This document shows, one piece after another, positions 17,498-23,623 of a stretch of DNA of 34,074 nt. Within the stretch, counting starts at the first letter, position 1; each line of letters starts with the position of its first letter. The stretch covers positions 1-34,074 of the forward strand of contig JAFWOP010000148.1 of the NCBI GenBank assembly GCA_017545365.1. Reading direction: 5' to 3'. The notes below the pieces were generated by a model. That model did not search any database and was not told the origin of the DNA. It worked only from the letters and a program-made list of their open reading frames with translations. Source of the DNA: Bacteroidales bacterium. Its GTDB lineage: Bacteria; Bacteroidota; Bacteroidia; Bacteroidales; P3. The position numbers were made by a program, and so were the translations under genes.

Positions 17498-18604
17498 ATG
17501 AAAACAACTCCGTACACAGACCTCCACATTTCGCTGGGAGCCAAGATGGCCGAATTTGCCGGCTACAACATGCCTATTCAGTACACCGGATTGGTTGAAG
17601 AACACAACAATGTCCGCAACAATGTAGGTGTGTTCGACGTGAGCCACATGGGCGAATTCCGCGCCAAAGGCCCCATTGCCAAACATTTCATGCAGTATGT
17701 CACCACCAACAACGTCGAGGACCTCTTCGACGGCAAGGTGCAGTACACCTGCCTCCCCAACGGTCAGGGCGGCGTAGTCGACGACATGCTCGTCTACCGC
17801 GTCCACGACGACGAATACTTCATGGTACCCAATGCCGCCAACATCGACAAAGACTGGGCTTGGATGAGCCAGATTGCCGACAAGATGGGCATGGAGCTCG
17901 GCAAAGACTTCGTCAACGAGAGCGAGCAGTGGGCCCAGCTCGCCGTCCAGGGACCCAACGCCCTCAAGGCCATGCAGAAGCTCACCTCCGAGAACATCGT
18001 CGACATGGAGTACTACACCTTCAAGATCCTCACCTTTGCAGGTATCCCCGACATCATCCTCTCCACCACCGGTTACACCGGCGCAGGCGGATGCGAAATC
18101 TACATCCCCAAGGAGAAAGCCATCGATGTGTGGAACGCCGTTTTCGAGGCCGGTAAGGAATACGGCATCATGCCCGCAGGCCTTGGCTGCCGCGACACTC
18201 TCCGTCTGGAGAAAGGCTTCGCCCTCTACGGCCACGAGATGGACGACACCATCAGCCCCCTCGAGGCTCCGCTGGCCTTCATCGTCAAGCTCAAAGCCGA
18301 GAACAACAACTTCATCAACAAGGAGCTCCTTATCGCCCAGAAAGCCGCTGGCTTCAAACGTAAAGTGGCCGGCTTCGAAATGGTCGACCGCGGCATCGCC
18401 CGCAACGGCTACGAAGTCTGCAACGCCGAAGGCAAGAAGATTGGCGAGGTGCGCAGCGGCTCTCCCAGCCCCAGCACCGGCAAGAACATCGGCACCGCCC
18501 TCATCGAGGCCGCCTATGCCAAGACCGGCACTGAGATCTACATCAAAGTCCGCGAGAAACTCCTCAAAGCCATCACCGTCAAGATGCCCTTCTACGAGGG
18601 ATAA
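17498..18604 (+). CDS. gcvT: Aminomethyltransferase, glycine cleavage system T protein
   Basis: A 368-residue protein of full family length. The T protein moves the aminomethyl carbon from lipoyl-H protein to tetrahydrofolate, releasing ammonia, in the cytoplasm. Family segments are present in order: MPIQYTGLVEEH, VGVFDVSHMGEF, VVDDMLVYR, STTGYTGAGGCEIYIP, PAGLGCRDTLRLEKGF and LYGHEMDD. The gene stands alone here: gcvH and gcvP are not in the window. It has its own promoter and a strong terminator at 18632. Its last 87 bases recur in degenerate form at 19163-19249. Confidence 0.96.
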   Translation: MKTTPYTDLHISLGAKMAEFAGYNMPIQYTGLVEEHNNVRNNVGVFDVSHMGEFRAKGPIAKHFMQYVTTNNVEDLFDGKVQYTCLPNGQGGVVDDMLVYRVHDDEYFMVPNAANIDKDWAWMSQIADKMGMELGKDFVNESEQWAQLAVQGPNALKAMQKLTSENIVDMEYYTFKILTFAGIPDIILSTTGYTGAGGCEIYIPKEKAIDVWNAVFEAGKEYGIMPAGLGCRDTLRLEKGFALYGHEMDDTISPLEAPLAFIVKLKAENNNFINKELLIAQKAAGFKRKVAGFEMVDRGIARNGYEVCNAEGKKIGEVRSGSPSPSTGKNIGTALIEAAYAKTGTEIYIKVREKLLKAITVKMPFYEG

Positions 18605-18631
18605 TCTTTCACTCGAAATTAAAAAACAACA

Positions 18632-18657
18632 GGGGGTGCATGTTCACCCCCTTTTTT
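18632..18657 (+). terminator. Intrinsic terminator of gcvT
   Basis: A stem of GGGGGTG (18632-18638) and CACCCCC (18645-18651), with a 6-base loop, is followed by six T residues. It is 28 bases after the gcvT stop. Confidence 0.92.
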
Positions 18658-18681
18658 ATTAACAATTAATATGAATGCATT

Positions 18682-19161
18682 ATGAAAACAACCAAATTAT
18701 TGATTATGTTTGTGGCTGCAGCAACAATGATACTTGCCACCACATCGTGCGAATCGCCCGAAGAAAGCGAAGTAGCCGCCAACACCCTGGTATAATACAA
18801 CGGAACCATTTACAAGATGACCAGCACCTATACCACCGAGCATAGCGGACGCGTATACATCGATGCTAACGCAACAGACAAAACCGCCGACGGGCTGCCC
18901 ATCTTCAACATCGTCTCCGACCATCCGGCCAACGGCACCTACAATCTGGCCACCGGTGGAAACGTCTTCTTTAGAATAACCTCCGAGGTGAACTACATCA
19001 CCAGCTTCGAGAGCTCCGACCCCTACACCATCGGCACCGTAATCGTTGAGAAAGACGACAACGGCTTCCGTATGAAGATGGCTGGAAAACTGGCTTCCGG
19101 CCCCGAAGTGGCCTTCCACATCTATGTCCCCGCATCGGAATGGGGGCAGCTTGATTTCTAA
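18682..19161 (+). pseudogene. Small lipoprotein gene interrupted by an in-frame stop
   Basis: From the ATG at 18682 the frame encodes a lipoprotein signal peptide (MKTTKLLIMFVAAATMILAT then TSC, lipidated Cys at residue 23), but a TAA at 18793-18795 ends it after 37 codons. The same frame is then open for 121 more codons to a stop at 19159-19161 and looks fully coding (YNGTIYKMTS, ending WGQLDF). The two halves together would make a secreted protein of about 158 residues, mostly beta-strand. No frameshift is involved, so a single base substitution or insertion of a stop codon explains the break. A sequencing error or recoding at the TAA is possible. The family is not recognised. Confidence 0.75.
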
Positions 19162-19162
19162 A

Positions 19163-19249
19163 GCCAAGTCCCGTACTGGAATCTACATCAAGATCTGCGA
19201 AGAACTTCTCAAGGCCGACACTGTCAGGATGCCCTTCTACAAGGGATAA
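19163..19249 (+). pseudogene. Degenerate copy of the gcvT 3' end
   Basis: These 87 bases align without gaps to the last 87 bases of gcvT (18518-18604), including the stop codon. By hand count 70 of 87 bases match, and 19 of 28 amino acids (ending TVRMPFYKG here and TVKMPFYEG in gcvT). The fragment begins two bases after the stop of the interrupted lipoprotein gene and has no start of its own. It is therefore a remnant of a duplicated gcvT end. Confidence 0.85.
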
Positions 19250-19268
19250 GTATCATTTAATATATTTA

Positions 19269-19305
19269 TTTAAGGTCGCATATTGTGACCTTAAACATTT
19301 TTAGA
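19269..19305 (+). terminator. Hairpin after the gcvT remnant, probable terminator
   Basis: TTTAAGGTC (19269-19277) pairs with GACCTTAAA (19287-19295), with extra CA/TG pairs inside, and is followed by CATTTTTAG. Its position relative to the remnant stop resembles that of the real terminator relative to gcvT. Confidence 0.6.
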
Positions 19306-19309
19306 GGAT

Positions 19310-19525
19310 TAATAGCCCCGAAGGGGCGACAGAACACAGGCAGGGGTGCAACCCCTCAATAATGTGAACAGCAATTAACACCTAACCCCGAAGGGGTGAC
19401 AGATGGTGTCACGATACTATTCTGTCACCCCTTCGGGGTTTAATCTTTGGTGGGGTGGTCATTGTACAGGGGTTTCGCTTCGCTGCACCCCTGCCTGTAT
19501 TCTTGAGTCCCCTTCGGGGACACCC
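19310..19525. repeat. REPIN-like cluster of inverted repeats
   Basis: A perfect 20-base inverted repeat lies at 19384-19403 (AACCCCGAAGGGGTGACAGA) and 19421-19440, separated by 17 bases. Each arm is itself a CCCC-GAA-GGGG mini-hairpin. Related units are at 19314-19332 (AGCCCCGAAGGGGCGACAG) and 19506-19522 (GTCCCCTTCGGGGACAC). A second 15-base perfect inverted pair, ACAGGCAGGGGTGCA, is at 19336-19350 and 19484-19498. The nested arrangement is typical of REP doublets (REPINs). An open frame of 89 codons crosses the cluster but is an artefact of the repeats at its 5' end. Confidence 0.8.
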
Positions 19526-19532
19526 ACATTCA

Positions 19533-19840
19533 TACCTTTTAAACCATACTACCCATCACCGCTATACGAAGATGATATGCGAACGGGCAACTTTGTGCGT
19601 CAGGCTCACGACAAGTATGTAGGAATCTATTCATACCGCAAGAAATCCATTCTTGTGCATAACAATTTCTAAACATATAGCCATGCTACTAATGTTGGCA
19701 GCTGTGAGGTGCTGGTCGACTACTACTATGATGATAACATCTACCTGACCGACCCCTCCACAACACGGTTTCGACATCTTCTACGCTACAAGATAGCTCA
19801 TATTATGGGTCTCAAGCCTTTCTTTTTGCGTGTCAAATAA
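19533..19840 (+). pseudogene. Possible decayed ORF
   Basis: After the repeat cluster one frame stays open except for a TAA at 19670-19672 and ends at 19838-19840. Its translation looks protein-like in parts (GNFVRQAHDKYVGIYSYRKK before the stop; GSCEVLVDYYYDDNIYLTD after it). No start codon with a plausible N-terminus and no family are recognised. It may be the 3' remnant of a gene disrupted by the repeats, or chance. Confidence 0.3.
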
Positions 19841-19895
19841 ACTCATAATCTCAATGTCTCCACAGTCGATTTTGTGAGGGACATAATCGAAATGC

Positions 19896-19944
19896 CTTGC
19901 GGCATGTCAACGGCGTGGCGTTGACTTCTCCGTTGCATTATCGA
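19896..19944. repeat. Dispersed repeat, copy 1
   Basis: CTTGCGGCATG, then CGGC, GGCGTTG, CTCC/GTTGC and TATCGA in order match the sequence at 20523-20572 in the same orientation with one single-base gap and scattered substitutions. This copy covers the 3' end of the minus-strand lipoprotein gene (its final dozen codons) and contains the stem GTCAACG/CGTTGAC at 19906 and 19919. Confidence 0.65.
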
Positions 19945-20455
19945 CACTTTGCCACCAGCAATTCTTCTTCACTCTATTGAATACCCAGATGGTGCTTGCG
20001 GTGATGACATGTCCATATGGGGGTGTGTTCGTTGGGAGATGATGGACGGTGAGGTTCAGCGACAGGGTGTCGTTTATGATGCGTCCATAATGTATTTCGA
20101 TGTTGTGTACCGGGTTTCGGCAATCGTCGTGTATGAGGTGGTTGGTATAATAGATGTCGAATTGTTCAAATTTCACGCAGTCGATAAGTACGGTTGTATA
20201 CCGCTGGTTCCATGCATCCCAGGTTGTCTTGGAGTCTTTGTAGCAGGTGTATTTGTTACGATAGGTTGCGTTATAGTCGCCGTCCATCGCTTTCAGTGTG
20301 CAGGTGTCTTCGTCGAAATGGAGTGTCAATGTTACATTGCCATCCAGTTCGCTTTTCCACGTGGTGTGCTTGAAGGGGTTGTTTGGGTCGCGGTCGTCTT
20401 TGCATCCACAGTGCAGTAGTGGGCATAATAACAGGAGGAGAATCGTTTTTTTCAT
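19907..20455 (-). CDS. Putative lipoprotein, family not recognised
   Basis: A 182-residue protein on the minus strand. The N-terminus is a lipoprotein-type signal (MKKTILLLLLCPLLHCGC; lipidation at Cys18 or Cys16), followed by a polar linker (KDDRDPNNPF) and a beta-rich body with many Tyr and Thr residues (TTWKSELDGNVTLTLHFD). It resembles small single-domain surface lipoproteins of Bacteroidales; no specific family or function is identified. The final residues (STPRR) lie inside a dispersed repeat, so the original C-terminus may have been replaced. Two tandem TTTAGGTC octamers (20468-20483, plus-strand reading) sit just upstream of the ATG. It is isolated between repeats. Confidence 0.65.
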   Translation of the reverse strand: MKKTILLLLLCPLLHCGCKDDRDPNNPFKHTTWKSELDGNVTLTLHFDEDTCTLKAMDGDYNATYRNKYTCYKDSKTTWDAWNQRYTTVLIDCVKFEQFDIYYTNHLIHDDCRNPVHNIEIHYGRIINDTLSLNLTVHHLPTNTPPYGHVITASTIWVFNRVKKNCWWQSVDNATEKSTPRR

Positions 20456-20522
20456 TTCGTCATTTATTTTAGGTCTTTAGGTCTCAAATGGGTCGATTCT
20501 GTAAGGGGCAATACCGTGATGG

Positions 20523-20572
20523 CTTGCGGCATGCGGGCGGCTGGGGCGTTGGCCTCCCGGTTGCGCTACCGA
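20523..20572. repeat. Dispersed repeat, copy 2
   Basis: This copy matches 19896-19944 in the same orientation (CTTGCGGCATG ... GGGCGTTGGCCTCCCGGTTG ... TACCGA). The pair flanks the minus-strand lipoprotein gene. A 61-codon minus-strand frame covers it, but it starts with TTG inside a promoter-like sequence and is not accepted as a gene. Confidence 0.65.
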
Positions 20573-20631
20573 GGCGTTGCCGCCGGCAACAGGTCTCGGT
20601 GCTACGTGTGTTTCGACATTGAAACCGAATG

Positions 20632-20639
20632 CAAAAATA
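20632..20639 (-). promoter_or_regulatory. Promoter-like element, minus strand
   Basis: TATTTTTG on the minus strand, preceded by GGGAAAAACTTCG. This is a divergent version of the promoter cassette at 20673 and 22830. It could drive the minus-strand lipoprotein gene, with a leader of about 170 bases through the repeat. Confidence 0.45.
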
Positions 20640-20672
20640 CGAAGTTTTTCCCATTCAGCCAAATTTATTTTC

Positions 20673-20704
20673 CCATGTCGCGAAAAGTTCGTATTTTTGC
20701 AATC
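20673..20704 (+). promoter_or_regulatory. Promoter cassette of the DUF5674 pair
   Basis: It contains GAAAAGTTCG followed by the -7 box TATTTTTG (20692-20699), 26 bases before the ATG at 20726. The 32 bases differ at only three positions from 22830-22861, which precedes the HigB/HigA-like pair. Confidence 0.7.
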
Positions 20705-20725
20705 AAATAATTAACTATATTTGAT

Positions 20726-21064
20726 ATGATAATCATTTCGCAACCCATTAAACACAGCGAACTGAAGGGAATGTTGCCAGGTTATTTCGGTGACATGATT
20801 AAGGCTGTTGTAGATGTTGGAAAGGGTATCCTTGGACTTGATGCCGAACTGCATGCCGATATAGAAAAGGAGATGCTATCGCAGGGTTCGATGCAGTCGG
20901 ATTTGTGGGGTATCAACCTTTATCCCGAAATGGATGGGGAGGATTTCGTAGAGTTCGACTCTCTGATCAATATCCGTCCATTCCTGAATAACAGAAGTCG
21001 CGATGTGTTGGACCCCAATGTCAGAAAACAGATTGTTGATATTGTAAACTCCTTAATAATATGA
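20726..21064 (+). CDS. DUF5674 family protein
   Basis: A 112-residue cytoplasmic protein without signal or membrane segment. It matches DUF5674 along its whole length as I recall the family: MIII at the start, then GDMIKAVVDVGKGILGLDAE, LHADIEKEML, DLWGINLYPEM, FVEFDSLINIRP and NRSRDV. The family has no established function. The stop overlaps the next ATG (ATGA, 21061-21064), so the two proteins are translationally coupled. A promoter cassette shared with a toxin-antitoxin pair lies just upstream. This context makes a two-component small module plausible, but no toxin or antitoxin motif is visible. Confidence 0.82.
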   Translation: MIIISQPIKHSELKGMLPGYFGDMIKAVVDVGKGILGLDAELHADIEKEMLSQGSMQSDLWGINLYPEMDGEDFVEFDSLINIRPFLNNRSRDVLDPNVRKQIVDIVNSLII

Positions 21065-21384
21065 GCGAATACCAGCACACTGAATTGGCCGCCGGCCGTT
21101 GGGCAGAGATGTCGCTGGCTGAGCAGATGCTGAACATCGGCAGCGAGGTGTCACGCGCCAACCGCTGGAGGATCAAGGGCAACGAGGAGCAATGCCGCCG
21201 TGCAGCCGACCGGGCGTTGGAGTTGCTGTCGCTCACCATCGATGCACAACGAGGCAGGCACGACCTTGGTGAGTTCTGCCGTCTCTATGAGGTGCTGGCC
21301 GACTTCTATTATGGAGAAAACTCCTATCAGACCGACCCGGCCAAGTTGCAACGTGGTTTTGACATTTTTTATTCCGCAAAATAA
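21061..21384 (+). CDS. Conserved hypothetical partner of the DUF5674 gene
   Basis: A 107-residue, probably all-helical protein overlapping the DUF5674 stop by four bases. Segments LAAGRWAEMSLAEQMLNIGS, EVSRANRWRIKGN and RAADRALELLSLTID look like a known but uncharacterised bacterial family (GRW...SxxEQMxNIGSEVxRA...ALELLDLTI in homologues I recall). The helical pattern is reminiscent of HEPN/nucleotidyltransferase-partner proteins, yet no Rx4-6H motif is evident, so that is not claimed. It ends nine bases before nhaC, so the three genes may be one transcript. Confidence 0.7.
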   Translation: MSEYQHTELAAGRWAEMSLAEQMLNIGSEVSRANRWRIKGNEEQCRRAADRALELLSLTIDAQRGRHDLGEFCRLYEVLADFYYGENSYQTDPAKLQRGFDIFYSAK

Positions 21385-21393
21385 TACCACATT

Positions 21394-22824
21394 ATGGAGA
21401 GCCCTGCCCCGTTGCCCCGCGTCCACTGGATGGTGGCGCTGATTCCACTGGCGGTGCTTGTTGCGCTGCAGGCGGCGGTGATAGGCGAGTTCGGCGCCGA
21501 CGCGCTGGAGGGACCGAGCCAGACGGCGCTGCTCTTTGCCGCGGCCGTGGCAGCGGCCATGGGAATGGTGTTCTACAGGGTCCATTGGAGCAGTATCGAC
21601 GGCGCCATCGGGCAGAACATTAAGACGATGGGACCGGCCATCCTCATCTTGTTTTTGATTGGTGCCGTGTCGGGCAGCTGGATGATGAGCGGCGTGGTGC
21701 CGACGATGATTTACTATGGCATGCAGATTGTCAGCCCGAAGGTGTTCCTCTTTGTAGCCTGCCTTGTCAGCGCACTGGTGTCGCTGGTGACGGGCAGCTC
21801 GTGGACCACCGTGGCCACTATCGGCATCGCCTTGATGGGTATCGGCACGGCGCACGGCTATGAGGTGGGCTGGACAGCGGGGGCCATCATTTCGGGTGCC
21901 TATTTCGGGGACAAGATTTCGCCTCTGTCCGATACCACTGTGCTGGCCTCGTCGGTGGGCGAGGTGCCGCTGTTCAAGCACATCCGCTATATGCTCATCA
22001 CCACGGTGCCTTCGTTCACTATTGCCTTGGTTATTTTCTTGGTGGCAAGCCTTTGCCACACTGCCGGCGGTGCCCTGCAGACTGAAGTCTTTGCCGATGG
22101 GCTGCAGCGGGTGTTTGTCATCAGTCCGTGGCTGCTGGTTGTGCCAGTGGTGACGGGTGTGCTCATCGCGCTACGCTTGCCTGCCGTCATGGTGCTGTTC
22201 CTTTCCGCCCTCACGGCGGGGGTGACGATGCTCATCGCGCAGCCGGACATCGTGGCCCAGATAGGCGAGGGCAACAGTTTCCGCGGGCTGATGCTCACTT
22301 ACTGCAGCAGCACCTCGGTGGACACGGGCAACGAGGCGCTCAACAGCTTGGTGCAGACCCGCGGCATGCGGGGAATGCTTAGCACCGTATTCCTCATCTT
22401 CTGTGCGGCGGCTTTCGGCGGGGCATTGACGGGTGCAGGCATGATACAAAGCATCACCTCGGCACTGGCCAAAGGCATCAGCGGACGCCGCTCGCTGGTC
22501 TCAACCACCGTGGCTACCGGCCTGTTTGCCAACATGGCCACCGGCGACCAGTATCTGAGCATCGTGCTCACCGGCAACATCTATAAGAAACTGTACAAAG
22601 AGAAGGGCTTTGAGGGCCGATTGCTCAGCCGCTCTACCGAAGACTCGGCCACCGTCACCTCCGTGCTCGTACCGTGGAACACCTGCGGCATGACCCAATC
22701 CTTGGTGCTGAAAGTCCCCACCATCGAATACCTTCCCTACTGCTTCTTCAACATCGTCTCGCCACTGATGTCCATCTTCATCGCCATGCTGGGATATAAG
22801 ATATTCCGTACCCAAGAAAAATAA
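21394..22824 (+). CDS. nhaC: Na+/H+ antiporter, NhaC family
   Basis: A 476-residue inner-membrane protein with about eleven or twelve helices. Family-typical segments: TMGPAILILFLIGAVSGSWM, VSLVTGSSWTTVATIGIAL, ISGAYFGDKISPLSDTTVLA (the conserved acidic ion-binding region) and STEDSATVTSVLVPWNTCG near the C-terminus. It would exchange Na+ for H+ (or malate/lactate in relatives) across the membrane. The coding strand is richer in G at third positions than the C-rich genes to the left, so base composition changes here. No terminator follows; the next promoter starts six bases after the stop. Confidence 0.92.
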   Translation: MESPAPLPRVHWMVALIPLAVLVALQAAVIGEFGADALEGPSQTALLFAAAVAAAMGMVFYRVHWSSIDGAIGQNIKTMGPAILILFLIGAVSGSWMMSGVVPTMIYYGMQIVSPKVFLFVACLVSALVSLVTGSSWTTVATIGIALMGIGTAHGYEVGWTAGAIISGAYFGDKISPLSDTTVLASSVGEVPLFKHIRYMLITTVPSFTIALVIFLVASLCHTAGGALQTEVFADGLQRVFVISPWLLVVPVVTGVLIALRLPAVMVLFLSALTAGVTMLIAQPDIVAQIGEGNSFRGLMLTYCSSTSVDTGNEALNSLVQTRGMRGMLSTVFLIFCAAAFGGALTGAGMIQSITSALAKGISGRRSLVSTTVATGLFANMATGDQYLSIVLTGNIYKKLYKEKGFEGRLLSRSTEDSATVTSVLVPWNTCGMTQSLVLKVPTIEYLPYCFFNIVSPLMSIFIAMLGYKIFRTQEK

Positions 22825-22829
22825 TTTCG

Positions 22830-22861
22830 CCATGTCAGGAAAAGTTCGTATCTTTGCAATC
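22830..22861 (+). promoter_or_regulatory. Promoter cassette of the HigB/HigA-like pair
   Basis: It contains GAAAAGTTCG followed by TATCTTTG (22849-22856), 33 bases before the ATG at 22890. It differs from 20673-20704 at three of 32 positions. Confidence 0.75.
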
Positions 22862-22889
22862 GCATAATGAGTATAAAAGTATTTATATT

Positions 22890-23207
22890 ATGAACGTCAC
22901 ATTCGAGGATAAAGCGTTGGAGGAGTTATTTCTGACGGGAAAAACAAAGGCAAAGAACTATCTCCGTCTGCCGAAGGATGTGGTGAAACGATATGTAAAG
23001 GTGGTGAACTACATGAAGGCTGCAAGCCGCATCGAAGACCTGTTTACTGTAGGGTCACTGCATTATGAAAAGAAAAATGGCACGCTGAAAGGCGTTGAGG
23101 CTGTCTGGATTACCGCACAATACCGTCTGCTATTCCACAGCACCCCGAATGACGACGGAATAATTGTAAATGCTTTGTTGGAAGAAATATCGAAACACTA
23201 TGAATAA
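22890..23207 (+). CDS. higB: RelE/HigB-like toxin of a type II toxin-antitoxin pair
   Basis: A 105-residue protein. Its order of elements (FEDKALEELFLTG, a helical LRLPKDVVKRYVKVVNYMKAA, then the strands YRLLFHSTPNDDGIIVNALLEE) fits the HigB branch of RelE-like mRNA interferases, which cut mRNA at ribosomes. The ATG at 22890 is chosen over a frame start at 22854, which lies inside the promoter. The last eight bases overlap the following HTH antitoxin gene; toxin-before-antitoxin order is the HigBA signature. Key catalytic residues of RelE toxins vary, and I cannot confirm activity. Confidence 0.85.
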   Translation: MNVTFEDKALEELFLTGKTKAKNYLRLPKDVVKRYVKVVNYMKAASRIEDLFTVGSLHYEKKNGTLKGVEAVWITAQYRLLFHSTPNDDGIIVNALLEEISKHYE

Positions 23208-23550
23208 TACAACCCCATATATAGCCACGCACCCAGGAGAGCTGATACGCGACGAGATGCGCGAGCGAGGCTTGACGCAGAGGCAGTTGGCATCCCTTGC
23301 GGGACTAACTCCTTCAATGGTCAGCGCATTGGTCAATGCCCGATGCAATGTCACTGAAGACATAGCCGCAGCACTTGAAAAAGCTTTGGGTATTCCTGTG
23401 GTAATGTGGATGAACCTGCAGTCGCAATATGACCACGACTTAGCAGAGCAAGCCAACATGCGCGAGAATGTGGTCGTCACCATCCCCGTCAGCGACCGAA
23501 ACCTGCTCCGCGATCTTTCCCGCAAGTTCGGTTGGGCTTGTATGATGTAA
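23200..23550 (+). CDS. higA: HigA-like antitoxin with XRE helix-turn-helix
   Basis: A 116-residue protein. Residues 11-21 (HPGELIRDEMR) and the helix-turn-helix at about 25-48 (LTQRQLASLAGLTPSMVSAL) match the HigA family. The region LEKALGIPVVMWMNLQSQYD, which closes the domain, is also typical. It should neutralise the upstream toxin and repress the promoter at 22830-22861. It overlaps the toxin gene by eight bases. The C-terminal 30 residues (VVVTIPVSDRNLLRDLSRKF) are an addition seen in some HigA proteins. Confidence 0.9.
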   Translation: MNNTTPYIATHPGELIRDEMRERGLTQRQLASLAGLTPSMVSALVNARCNVTEDIAAALEKALGIPVVMWMNLQSQYDHDLAEQANMRENVVVTIPVSDRNLLRDLSRKFGWACMM

Positions 23551-23623
23551 TTTTCAATCTATTCGGATTTTTTTGAGGAGAATTAATAATAAACAATATA
23601 CATAAACAATAGAAATTAGAACT

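Noticed and set aside
19403..19672. 89-codon frame across the REPIN cluster
   Set aside because: Its 5' half is the translated repeat and its start lies inside a repeat arm; only the part after 19533 is kept, as a doubtful remnant.
19949..20419. 156-codon plus-strand frame opposite the lipoprotein gene
   Set aside because: It is antisense to a frame with a convincing lipoprotein signal; its own translation is an unstructured Val/Cys-rich shadow.
20477..20662. 61-codon minus-strand frame (FNVETHVAPRPVAGGNASV)
   Set aside because: It starts with TTG, covers a dispersed repeat and a promoter-like sequence, and reads like the repeat-derived small frames common in this order.
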